64,000 bases of DNA, from assembly GCA_014379405.1 (NCBI GenBank), contig JACMLU010000028.1, positions 62,001-126,000 on the forward strand, written 5' to 3'. Within the stretch, counting starts at the first letter, position 1. Every line of letters begins with the position of its first letter. The notes beneath the pieces were generated by a model that ran no database searches, was not told the DNA's origin, and worked only from the letters and a program-made list of their open reading frames with translations. Source of the stretch: Flavobacterium sp. GTDB lineage: Bacteria; Bacteroidota; Bacteroidia; Flavobacteriales; Flavobacteriaceae. Shown piece after piece: positions 1-7,531 of the stretch. Both the position numbers and the translations under genes were made by a program.

Positions 1-435
1 CAAAACCATTTCGGGACTGTCGTCGATATTGATTTCGGATGGAATTTCGCCAGAAGTCTTGATGCAATCTACCAATTCCATTGCGCCGTACAACGCTCCG
101 GTGGCATCAGTTCCTTCAATGTAAATGAAGTTTTTTTGCGTATTGATTTGGAAACCTTCTTTTTTGGTCAGTTTGCTGTCGTCTATTTTAGCACTTTTCG
201 AGTTTTGTTTCCAAAAATCGGTTCCTTTTTCCCCAATGACAATTACTTTGTCTTTTGATTTTTTGGGAGTTTTATCGGCAAAAACTACTTTAAAGCCTTT
301 GGTTATCGCTATTTCCGAAAGTTTTTCTGCTCCAAATTGTGCTCTTGGCGCTTTCGCATCCCGAACAATGGTAATGTTTTGGGCTGATGCAAAAATGGCA
401 CATAGACCTAAAAAAAGTAAGCTTAAATATTTCAT
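1..435 (-). CDS. Secreted protein with GH20/GH67-type N-terminal alpha/beta domain (3' part outside window)
   Basis: The reading frame starts at an ATG at 433-435, gives 145 residues and stays open to the window edge. Residues 1-19 form a Sec signal peptide (MKYLSLLFLGLCAIFASAQ). Residues 20-145 have repeated beta-alpha units ending in DATGALYGAMELVDCI. That pattern is typical of the non-catalytic alpha/beta domain in front of the barrel in GH20, GH67 and GH84 enzymes. The catalytic domain lies outside the window, so the substrate cannot be named; a periplasmic uronic-acid or hexosamine glycosidase is possible. It is the most downstream PUL gene visible. A 33-nt palindrome separates it from the gene at 504-1409. 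Confidence 0.7.
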   Translation of the reverse strand, partial: MKYLSLLFLGLCAIFASAQNITIVRDAKAPRAQFGAEKLSEIAITKGFKVVFADKTPKKSKDKVIVIGEKGTDFWKQNSKSAKIDDSKLTKKEGFQINTQKNFIYIEGTDATGALYGAMELVDCIKTSGEIPSEINIDDSPEMVL

Positions 436-456
436 TGTATTGTGTTTTTTATTCTT

Positions 457-489
457 AGACCCGACAGGTTTCAAAAACCTGTCGGGTCT
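457..489. repeat. 33-nt palindrome, CCCGACAGG variant
   Basis: Perfect 15-bp arms (AGACCCGACAGGTTT and its complement) flank a 3-nt loop. It starts 14 nt after the stop of the 504-1409 gene and ends 21 nt before the next ATG. There is no T-run on the minus transcript, so it is not a classical intrinsic terminator. It belongs to the same architectural class as the elements at 5565, 7337, 17381, 43307, 48210 and 59343. Confidence 0.9.
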
Positions 490-503
490 GTTTGATTCCG
501 ATA

Positions 504-1409
504 TTAATTCTGAAAAATTTTCTTCAAATATGCTACGTTTGCTCCGTAATTCGCTTTTACGTTATGCACCTGCGTTACATCACGGGAGCGTTCTACGATT
601 AACCAGCCACTCCATTTCATTTCGTCTAACGTTTTTTTGATTTTTGGCATATCTACTGCTTTATCATTTTCCAACCAGACTTTATCTGTTGTGGAAGCGT
701 GAATTTGTGCCAAATGTTTTTTGCCTAAAATCTTTAATTCGGTGGCAATATCTCTTCCGTTATCGACTGCATTCGCAAAATTGAAAGAACTTTTGATGTG
801 TTTGCAACCAATTTCTTCCAAAAGTTTTTTCTCTTCGGTAGCGTTTAGTGAAGTTTCGATTGCGATTACCCCTCCTATTTTACCGACTTGTTTTCCTGCC
901 CATTTTAATCTTTCGATAATAATAGGACGCAATTCAGGATTTTTATTTAAATCGCTTTCTGTACCAAGAGGCAAATAAGCGACTTTTACCTTCATATTTT
1001 TCATTGCTTTAACGCAATCCTCAATCATCAAGGCTATGGATTCTCTTTTGGCAAAAGACTGTGCATAAAATCCAGACATCGCAATCGAACTGATTCCGAC
1101 ACCTAATTCTTTGGACTTATCCAAGAATTTTTGTCTTTCGATTGGATCACCCAATTTGCTGTCAAAAGTGGGTCTGTTTCCCAACCCGCCCATATCGAGT
1201 TCGATTCCGTCTGCTTTTATTTCTGCAGCCAAAGCAAATGAACCCAGTTTTTGTCTTTTTAAAATCATCCAATCACAGACTGCCACTTTATAGCGTTGCT
1301 TCTTGTTCGTTTGAGCAGAAACTGTGCTATTGAACATTCCCGCAAATATGACTGTCAGAACTATGGCAGTAGTTTTGATTAAACTTCTATTGAAAATACT
1401 ATTCTTCAT
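504..1409 (-). CDS. Secreted sugar-phosphate-isomerase/epimerase-like TIM-barrel protein
   Basis: A 301-residue protein with a Sec signal peptide (about residues 1-32, ending TVSAQ). The rest fits the xylose-isomerase-like TIM barrel (AP_endonuc_2 superfamily): GIELDMGG near the N-terminus, VGISSIAMSG, VAYLPLG, GVIAIETS, an HASTTD stretch and a C-terminal GWLIVERS strand carrying Glu. Cytoplasmic relatives isomerise or epimerise sugars; export makes a periplasmic role on a released sugar possible, but no substrate can be assigned. It is co-directional with the BNR protein upstream and the truncated glycosidase-like gene downstream. The start is an ATG directly before the signal peptide. The family is fairly certain, the activity unknown. 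Confidence 0.75.
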   Translation of the reverse strand: MKNSIFNRSLIKTTAIVLTVIFAGMFNSTVSAQTNKKQRYKVAVCDWMILKRQKLGSFALAAEIKADGIELDMGGLGNRPTFDSKLGDPIERQKFLDKSKELGVGISSIAMSGFYAQSFAKRESIALMIEDCVKAMKNMKVKVAYLPLGTESDLNKNPELRPIIIERLKWAGKQVGKIGGVIAIETSLNATEEKKLLEEIGCKHIKSSFNFANAVDNGRDIATELKILGKKHLAQIHASTTDKVWLENDKAVDMPKIKKTLDEMKWSGWLIVERSRDVTQVHNVKANYGANVAYLKKIFQN

Positions 1410-1463
1410 AATTATTTTTTTATCCCAAATTGCACAAATGCTTTTGTAAAAACCTCACCCCGA

Positions 1464-1482
1464 CCCTCTCCAAAGGAGAGGG
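1464..1482. repeat. Short GC-rich inverted repeat (CCCTCTCC/GGAGAGGG)
   Basis: Arms of 8 bp with an AAA loop lie in the 108-nt gap between the BNR and TIM-barrel genes, inside the sequence ACCTCACCCCGACCCTCTCC. The GC-rich block contrasts with its AT-rich surroundings and looks like a dispersed intergenic element common in flavobacteria. That attribution is from memory. Confidence 0.6.
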
Positions 1483-1517
1483 AGCCGAAACTGGAAAAAA
1501 CATTGTAGTTATTTTTT

Positions 1518-2666
1518 TTATTCTTCTTCCGCTTTAACGGCTTTTACCTCTTTATTTTCATCTCCAGGCCAAATTCCGTTTTTGATTGGCAAAGCCACTA
1601 ATTTGCTAGGGTCGATTTTTACGTATTTCAATTTTTCTCTTCTCCAAGTGTAAACGATATGCACCATTCCGTCAGAACTTTGAATCATCGATGGATACGA
1701 ATACTGGCTGATTTTCGAATCTTCCAAAACCAAGGCAGCGCTCCAATTTATTCCATCTTTGGAAACAGAAACATTCAATGGGGTTCTTGGCCCTTTAGCC
1801 TCGGTTCCCGGAGGCAAAACGTGATTGTACACCAATAAATGTTTTCCGTTTTTAAGCGTTACGGCATCGGTTCCCGAATTGTTGTTTGGCAAACCAATCA
1901 AGGATACCTCCGACCAAGTTTTTCCGCTGTCTTTAGAAAACGCAATGAAAATAGCTCTGTTTCTGGTTCTTCCAATCGCCTGAATACTTCCGTCTTTATG
2001 AAATAAAATACTAGGTTGAATGGCATTAATTTGTTTTTTTTCTCTGGATAAAGTGTCTCCCATAACCCAAGTTTTACCGAAATCCGGAGTCGATTCCATA
2101 CGCAAACGCCATCCGTCACCTTCGATACTTGATGGAAGCAATAGTGTTCCATTGCTCAATAAAACGGGTTTATTTTTGATAGGCCCTAAAAATCCGTCAG
2201 GCATTTTTTCGGCTACCGACCAAGTTTTTCCACCATCCGAAGATCTTCTTAACATTCCCCACCATTCTGATGGTTTTGGTCCAATTTTGTAAAAAAGCAT
2301 CAAATCACCATTTGGGATTTGGTACAAAACAGGATTCCAAGTGGGCAATCTTGGCCCTTCTTTCATTACACCATCAGCCACCTTCACACCTTCACCCCAT
2401 TTATCACTTCCTTTAGGTTTGATGCTTACGTAAATACAAACATCCGGATTTCTTTCAGCGGTTCCGCCAAACCAAGATGACACTAAATCTCCATTGGTTG
2501 CTTCCACAATGGTTACCGCATGACAGGAAGGATAAGGCGCTTTATCGTATATAAATTGATCTACTAAAATTCCTTCTTTCCAAGTCTTTTTTTCCAAAGC
2601 CGATCTACAGCTTCCTAAAAGGATTACGGTTAAAATAAGAAGGGTTGTTGTCTTTAAGGTTCTCAT
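1518..2666 (-). CDS. BNR-repeat (sialidase-fold) lipoprotein
   Basis: A 382-residue protein with a type II signal (LLILTVILLGSC; lipid Cys about residue 20). Four Asp-box motifs mark a beta-propeller: SSDGGKTWS, TPDFGKTWV, SKDSGKTWS and SKDGINWS. The N-terminal part has PSCHAVTIVEATNGDLVSSW and GTAERNPD, as in the BNR_2 group often auto-annotated as exo-alpha-sialidase. Nothing else here concerns sialic acid, so an acidic-sugar hydrolase or lyase acting on rhamnogalacturonan is a better guess. It follows a GH78 rhamnosidase gene after 123 nt, suggesting action on the same side chain. It is probably anchored in the outer membrane. Confidence 0.7.
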   Translation of the reverse strand: MRTLKTTTLLILTVILLGSCRSALEKKTWKEGILVDQFIYDKAPYPSCHAVTIVEATNGDLVSSWFGGTAERNPDVCIYVSIKPKGSDKWGEGVKVADGVMKEGPRLPTWNPVLYQIPNGDLMLFYKIGPKPSEWWGMLRRSSDGGKTWSVAEKMPDGFLGPIKNKPVLLSNGTLLLPSSIEGDGWRLRMESTPDFGKTWVMGDTLSREKKQINAIQPSILFHKDGSIQAIGRTRNRAIFIAFSKDSGKTWSEVSLIGLPNNNSGTDAVTLKNGKHLLVYNHVLPPGTEAKGPRTPLNVSVSKDGINWSAALVLEDSKISQYSYPSMIQSSDGMVHIVYTWRREKLKYVKIDPSKLVALPIKNGIWPGDENKEVKAVKAEEE

Positions 2667-2741
2667 ATGTTGATATTTATTGTTTTTTTAAGGTCACATG
2701 TAATTGCTTCTCCAGTTCGCTGAAGCTCGAGTCGCATATCT

Positions 2742-2764
2742 TAATTGGTATTTTCGACCAATTA
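2742..2764. repeat. Inverted repeat TAATTGGT/ACCAATTA
   Basis: Perfect 8-bp arms with a 7-nt loop in the gap between the GH78 stop and the BNR lipoprotein start. No T-run follows on the minus strand, so the role is undefined. Confidence 0.4.
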
Positions 2765-2789
2765 TCGGTTATTCTCATTTCATTAATTA

Positions 2790-5543
2790 TTATTTTATAT
2801 TATTTACATTCAGTTGATACGTTCCCGAAGGCAGTTCAAGAACCAATTGGTTGTTTTCTGTTTTATAGTTTTTCGATACTTTTTCCTTATTTACTTTCAC
2901 ATTCGAAGCATTGGTTGTTGGCAAATAAACTACCGCCGATGTATTGGCGGGAATGGTGATTTTCCATTCTAAAGTGTTTTTGGTTTTCTTCCAGTCGCTT
3001 TTTATCAGACCATAAATAGATTTGTAAGAGGCATTTACAAAGGTTAATCCCGCATTAAAATCTGGTTTCATAATGATTTGTTTGAAACCCGGAGTTTCGG
3101 GATTGCTCTTGATTCCTGCCATATTTTCGTAATACCAAATCAGCAAATCACCCAAAAGCATTACATGATTTTGAGAATTCATTGTGGGGTCGGCGGTGTT
3201 TCCGTTCCATAATTCCCAAATGGTAGTTGCTCCGTTTTCGACCATATAACCCCAGCTTGGATAGGTTTTATTGGAAGCCAATTTATAAGCCAAATCTCCT
3301 CTTCCGAAATTCGTCAAAGTTCGCATCAAAAATTGTGTTCCGATTACGCCTGTGCTGATATGACCGTTTTTGGTCACCTCCACTTCGTGAACCATATTTT
3401 GAAAAACCTTGTCTATTAAATTTTCAGGAACCAGACCAAAAGCTAATGGCAATACATTTGCCGTTACGGTATTATTGGCGTAGTAGCTTTTTTCGGTATT
3501 TAAAAATTTAGCATTGAATGCTTTTTTGATCCTCGTTGTCAAATCATTGTAATGCGCAATATCGGCATCAGCATTTGCGATTTTGGCAAACTTTTTCATA
3601 ATGCTCAAAAGTTGATAATAAAACGCACTCGATAACAATTGTCCATCCGTTAAACGGGCAGGATCTTTGGAACGAATCAACTCTAATGATTCCGGCGGAA
3701 CACACCAATCACCGTATTTATCCTTGTCCATTAAATCATTTTGAAGATAATTTTCCTCCATATACGTCATCCATTTTTTCATAGACGGGTATTGTTTTTT
3801 AATCACTTCTTTATCGCCAAATTGTTGGTACAGCATATCACCCACCGTGATATACGTTCCCGGCCAAGTCACATTATCACCATAATAACGCCAAAATGCC
3901 GGCGCCACATCAGGTAATCCTCCATCTTGAGTTTGGGAATATTTAATATCATCCAGCCATTTGGCATACAAAGTCTGGTTGTCGAATAAAAAACTTTCGC
4001 CATAAGCACCCGTTGTTCGGTCTCCCAACCACGGTTGACGCTCATTTCTTTGCGGACAATCGATTGGCATTCCTTTGTAATTTCCGCTGATTCCCCACCA
4101 GGCATTTTTAAAAATCTGGTTCATCGTCGCATCCGAAGATTCGAAAGTTCCCGTCGTTTTGATATCGTCATAAACCACTTTCCCGATGAAATTATCCAAT
4201 GTTGGTTTGGTCGGAAAGCCCGAAATTTCTACAAATCGAAAACCGTGAAAGATAAAACGAGGCTCCCAGATTTCTTCGCCTCCACCTTTTAAAGTATAAA
4301 CATCAGTCGTTTTCGCATCACGCAAATTGGCAATGTACAGCGAACCATCAGCCTGCAATGATTCTGCAAATTTCATCGTGATTTGGTCACCGCTTTTGCC
4401 TTTGACTTTCAGTTGTAACCAGCCCACCATATTCTGACCCATATCCAAAATGTAAGTTCCTTTGGCAGTCGCTTTTATGGAAATTGGTTTTACCTCTCCC
4501 ATTATCTTCATATTCGGCATCATCTGCGCCTCGTAAAAACCACCCGGTTCCTGAACGTATCTGGCATTTACCCAGGTTGCATCATCAAAATTGGTCGTAG
4601 CCCAGCCTTTCATTTCCTTGCGGGCATCGTACTCTTCGCCGTCGTATTCGTTGTTGGACAAAATCGGTCCGTCGGTAGTTAGTTTCCAGGTGTCGTCAGT
4701 TCGGATGATGTCTTTGGTTCCATCGGTGTATTCGACAAACAACTGCAAAGCCATTTTCGGGAAACCAAATGATTTTATTTTATACGGTTTGTAATCCTGA
4801 CGCATCGCAAAAAAACGTCCGTTTCCTAAAATTGTTCCCAGCATATTTTTGCCTTCTTTCAATTGCGAAGTCACATCAAAAACATTGTATTTTACGTTTT
4901 TGGTGTAATCCGTCGGAACGGGTGCCAAAACCTGATCGCCTATTTTATTTCCGTTGATGTACAGCTCATACAAGCCCATCCCCATTATATAAACTTTGGC
5001 ACTTTTGACTTGTTTTTTCAAATCAATTTCTTTTCTCAAATAACGCGCAGATAATCTCGAATACTGGGAAATACTGTCGTCTTTCGACAATTTTTCATAG
5101 CCTATCCAGCGAGTCGATTTCCAATCTGTATAAGTTAAAATCCCAATGCTGAAATGGGCAGTTGTAGCCGATTTAATTTCGCCTTTATTGGTAAAAACAG
5201 TTACTTTCCAAAACGCATTTTGTCGGTCGCCCAACTTTTTTCCGTTGTAAATAATATTAATCGATTCGTTGCTTGCTACTTTTCCGCTATCCCACAAATC
5301 GGCTTTGTTCACATTCAGATTTTCTAAAGTCGAAGCGACAATAATTTGATAAGCCGTTTGTTTTACATCATTCACATCCGACTTTATCTGCCAACTTAAA
5401 CGGGGTTGAACCACATCAATTCCTTCGGGATTGTTCAGCATTTCGCATTGTAGGTTTGTTACGCTGATTTTGTTTTGGGCTTGCGCCAAAGAAAAACAGA
5501 GCGATGCAATGAGGATGAATGTATATAGAAATGATTTTTTCAT
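2790..5543 (-). CDS. GH78 alpha-L-rhamnosidase (first copy)
   Basis: A 917-residue exported enzyme (signal peptide about 1-22) with the full bacterial rhamnosidase layout. An Ig-like N-domain (LQCEMLNNPEGI, PRLSWQI) is followed by a Bac_rhamnosid_N jelly roll around 165-330 (YELYINGNKIGD), a concanavalin-like domain near 360-460 (ILDMGQNMVGW), the (alpha/alpha)6 barrel from about 470 and a C-terminal beta-sandwich. The acid motif DCPQRNERQPWLGD begins at Asp495, and the putative base is Glu777 in TIWELWNG. It should release terminal alpha-L-rhamnose from RG fragments in the periplasm. It lies between palindrome 5565-5597 and the BNR gene. One of three GH78-type genes here. Confidence 0.93.
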   Translation of the reverse strand: MKKSFLYTFILIASLCFSLAQAQNKISVTNLQCEMLNNPEGIDVVQPRLSWQIKSDVNDVKQTAYQIIVASTLENLNVNKADLWDSGKVASNESINIIYNGKKLGDRQNAFWKVTVFTNKGEIKSATTAHFSIGILTYTDWKSTRWIGYEKLSKDDSISQYSRLSARYLRKEIDLKKQVKSAKVYIMGMGLYELYINGNKIGDQVLAPVPTDYTKNVKYNVFDVTSQLKEGKNMLGTILGNGRFFAMRQDYKPYKIKSFGFPKMALQLFVEYTDGTKDIIRTDDTWKLTTDGPILSNNEYDGEEYDARKEMKGWATTNFDDATWVNARYVQEPGGFYEAQMMPNMKIMGEVKPISIKATAKGTYILDMGQNMVGWLQLKVKGKSGDQITMKFAESLQADGSLYIANLRDAKTTDVYTLKGGGEEIWEPRFIFHGFRFVEISGFPTKPTLDNFIGKVVYDDIKTTGTFESSDATMNQIFKNAWWGISGNYKGMPIDCPQRNERQPWLGDRTTGAYGESFLFDNQTLYAKWLDDIKYSQTQDGGLPDVAPAFWRYYGDNVTWPGTYITVGDMLYQQFGDKEVIKKQYPSMKKWMTYMEENYLQNDLMDKDKYGDWCVPPESLELIRSKDPARLTDGQLLSSAFYYQLLSIMKKFAKIANADADIAHYNDLTTRIKKAFNAKFLNTEKSYYANNTVTANVLPLAFGLVPENLIDKVFQNMVHEVEVTKNGHISTGVIGTQFLMRTLTNFGRGDLAYKLASNKTYPSWGYMVENGATTIWELWNGNTADPTMNSQNHVMLLGDLLIWYYENMAGIKSNPETPGFKQIIMKPDFNAGLTFVNASYKSIYGLIKSDWKKTKNTLEWKITIPANTSAVVYLPTTNASNVKVNKEKVSKNYKTENNQLVLELPSGTYQLNVNNIK

Positions 5544-5564
5544 AAGTTGTTATTTAAGCAGTCT

Positions 5565-5597
5565 AGACCTGACAGGTTTTTAAAACCTGTCAGGTAT
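5565..5597. repeat. 33-nt palindrome, CCTGACAGG variant
   Basis: 15-bp arms around a 3-nt loop with one mismatched pair (AGACC.. against ..GGTAT). It begins 11 nt after the stop of the gene at 5609 and ends 21 nt before the GH78 start codon, nearly filling the gap. Confidence 0.88.
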
Positions 5598-5608
5598 AAT
5601 ACTAATAT

Positions 5609-7177
5609 TTATTCCGATACTAATTTCTCCAATTTTTCTGAAACCGCAATTTCCTTACCGTTTTTGAAAATTCTAAATCCTTTTCCTTTCTTGTATTTCT
5701 CGCCTGTTTTGTCCCAAAGAATCGTGATGATATTCCCGTGATACAACACATTGTCCAAACAAAACCAATCCCATTTATCCTGAGGAATTAATGGATTTAC
5801 TTCAATTTTTTCATCTACTTTCGGGCGCAAACCCACCACTCCCGTAATCATCAAATCGTTAAAAGTTGAATGATTATAGTAACGGCTTCTTTCTTTGTCG
5901 CCCATCAACCAATAACCCGTTGTTTCATCCAGATATTCTCCAATGTATGGTTTTCCTCTGTAATATTGCGACTGCACATACAAATCCATTTGCTTAAAAT
6001 AATCGGTTTTGGCAACAAAATTCTGATTGTAATTATTCAAAACATTTGCCAAAGCCGTCAAAGTCTGCGAACTCGCAAAAGGCCAAATCGCACCGTCCCA
6101 TTCGCAGGTTCCAGTTCCGTGTGTCCTAAAACGCGGACTTCTGCGCTCCGCTGTCGTCAATCCAAAAGGAGCCGAAAACCCTTTTTCATCCTTAATCTGT
6201 TCCCAGGCTTTTTCAAAACCTTTGTCTTTTTGTGGCAGGTTAAAATACCACGGAATAAATCCAATCGCCTCCCGAACCTGCGCCAGCGTATCTTTTTCGG
6301 TAAACGTTTCAAAGAATTCACTTTTCGGATTCCATAATTTCGTTTCCACTAATTTTTGTAAAACATCCGCTTTGGCTTTAAATTTAGCCTCTACTTCTTT
6401 GTCGCCTTTCATCGATGCCATTTTCGAAATCGCCACAGCATTTCCAAACATATAACTGTTAATCGTTGGTCTTGCATTTTGCACTTTTCGCCCGCCACTC
6501 AACGATTCTTCCATACCGTCCTTTACATCGTGTTGCCAAAACAAACCATCTTTGCGCTGACGGTCTTTTTCCCAAACCGCATAATCCGTCACCATATCCG
6601 GGTACATATCCAATAAGAATTTTTCATCCTTATTTACCAAATACCGATTGTACAACGCATCAGCCGTCCAGCTACTGAATTTATACAATTTGTTCATCGG
6701 TTTTCCTTCATTACCACGGTACCAAATTTTCACATCCTGCTCAATGTACTGCGGATCGTGCACCCAGCGAAATTCATTGATATGATGCCCCACTGCACAA
6801 GCAATCAAATTGTATTTATCGGCATATGAACGATCCACTAAAAACTCGGTAATTCCGAAACCGAGTGGCGTTTTCTTGATGTGTTTTCGAGCCGTCCACC
6901 AACGATAATAATAAATCTCCTCAAAATTCTGCTGTGGACATTCAAACAACGGAACATTCTTTTCCATCCACGCCCACGCACTGTCATTCGGAATCGCAAA
7001 TTTCAGATTCTCGTCTTCCATCGTGTTAAAATAATCCACATAATGCTTGAAATTATCGGCTTTCAAGACAACAGAAGTTCCTTTTTTAGAATGCCCCGCA
7101 CCCGATTTACATCCGCTATTCAAAGCCGAAATCAGGATAACAAAAGCAATTATTTTGTATTTTAATTGATTTAACAT
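5609..7177 (-). CDS. Six-hairpin glycosidase-like lipoprotein (MGH1/GH63-like)
   Basis: A 522-residue protein from the ATG at 7175-7177; an in-frame TTG six bases upstream is less likely. The signal peptide ends in a lipobox (ALNSGC). The body matches the (alpha/alpha)6 MGH1/GH63/trehalase-like group: YYYRWWTARKHI, WQHDVKDGMEESLSGG, RPTINSYMFGNA, RTHGTGTCEWDGAIWPFASS and GYWLMGDKERSRYYNHSTFN. Acidic residues in DGMEES and CEWDGAIWP are plausible catalytic groups by analogy. Family members are usually annotated as glycogen debranching or trehalase-like enzymes, but here it lies between GH78 and GH95 and more likely acts on a pectin side chain. The exact CAZy family is uncertain. Confidence 0.7.
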   Translation of the reverse strand: MLNQLKYKIIAFVILISALNSGCKSGAGHSKKGTSVVLKADNFKHYVDYFNTMEDENLKFAIPNDSAWAWMEKNVPLFECPQQNFEEIYYYRWWTARKHIKKTPLGFGITEFLVDRSYADKYNLIACAVGHHINEFRWVHDPQYIEQDVKIWYRGNEGKPMNKLYKFSSWTADALYNRYLVNKDEKFLLDMYPDMVTDYAVWEKDRQRKDGLFWQHDVKDGMEESLSGGRKVQNARPTINSYMFGNAVAISKMASMKGDKEVEAKFKAKADVLQKLVETKLWNPKSEFFETFTEKDTLAQVREAIGFIPWYFNLPQKDKGFEKAWEQIKDEKGFSAPFGLTTAERRSPRFRTHGTGTCEWDGAIWPFASSQTLTALANVLNNYNQNFVAKTDYFKQMDLYVQSQYYRGKPYIGEYLDETTGYWLMGDKERSRYYNHSTFNDLMITGVVGLRPKVDEKIEVNPLIPQDKWDWFCLDNVLYHGNIITILWDKTGEKYKKGKGFRIFKNGKEIAVSEKLEKLVSE

Positions 7178-7194
7178 ATTCAAATTATTTTAAT

Positions 7195-7320
7195 TTTTTG
7201 GGCGTGACCCTTCGTGAAAAACTTTGGGTCGTGCTGTACGTTCCCGCTTTTTTTTGTTCGGCTGAAAAAAGCCTCTCAAAAAAAGAGCTCCACTGCCATC
7301 ACTCACGCGGATAACAATCA
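7195..7320 (-). repeat. Dispersed REP-like element, copy 1
   Basis: Read on the minus strand it begins CGCGTGAGTGATGGCAGTGG and ends GGGTCACGCCCAA. An internal pyrimidine/purine inverted region and a CGACCC...GGGTC hairpin lie between. It shares both ends with the element at 10082-10199, which is in the opposite orientation. From memory, this is a common Flavobacterium intergenic repeat; an Rfam or covariance search would tell whether it is an RNA family. Confidence 0.65.
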
Positions 7321-7336
7321 CGTTTTATTTTATTCT

Positions 7337-7369
7337 ACTCCTTCAAGGTTTCCAAAACCTTCTAGGTTT
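7337..7369. repeat. Degenerate 33-nt palindrome, CCTTCAAGG variant
   Basis: The same 15-3-15 layout as the CCTGACAGG elements, with 11 of 15 arm positions complementary. The odd inner palindrome CCTTCAAGG occupies arm positions 4-12, as in the other copies. Confidence 0.65.
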
Positions 7370-7398
7370 GATTCTAATCTTCAATTCTTTTCCCCAAT

Positions 7399-7504
7399 TT
7401 TGTCATTCCGAGGAACGAGGAATCTCCGCAAGTAACTCTACAATCAAAATCCCCAATCTTTGTCGATCCTGCAACGGAGATTCCTCGTTCCTCGGAATGA
7501 CAAA
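7399..7504. repeat. Perfect 30-bp inverted repeat with 46-nt spacer
   Basis: Arms 7399-7428 and 7475-7504 are exact reverse complements (arm begins TTTGTCATTCCGAGGAACGA). It lies 27 nt downstream of the GH95 stop. A transcript from either strand could form a very stable hairpin, so it may act as terminator or mRNA 3' protection. The arm resembles a dispersed sequence widespread in Bacteroidetes genomes. Confidence 0.85.
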
Positions 7505-7531
7505 CTAGACTTATAAACTTATGATTAATAA

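Larger units (their letters stand above)
7178..7531. other. 354-nt non-coding gap made almost entirely of repeats
   Basis: The gap between the GH95 stop and the MGH1-like start contains a dispersed element (7195-7320), a degenerate 33-nt palindrome (7337-7369) and a long perfect inverted repeat (7399-7504). No convincing ORF is present on either strand. Confidence 0.8.

Noticed and set aside
125..640. 171-aa plus-strand ORF at the left edge
   Set aside because: Antisense to the truncated secreted protein and runs through the palindrome; the minus frame has a signal peptide and domain match.
1518..2666. True sialidase
   Set aside because: Asp boxes alone only show the propeller fold; no sialic acid uptake or breakdown genes are present.
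5870..6337. 155-aa plus-strand ORF
   Set aside because: Antisense to the six-hairpin lipoprotein; composition rich in Arg/Ile/Phe as expected for a shadow frame.
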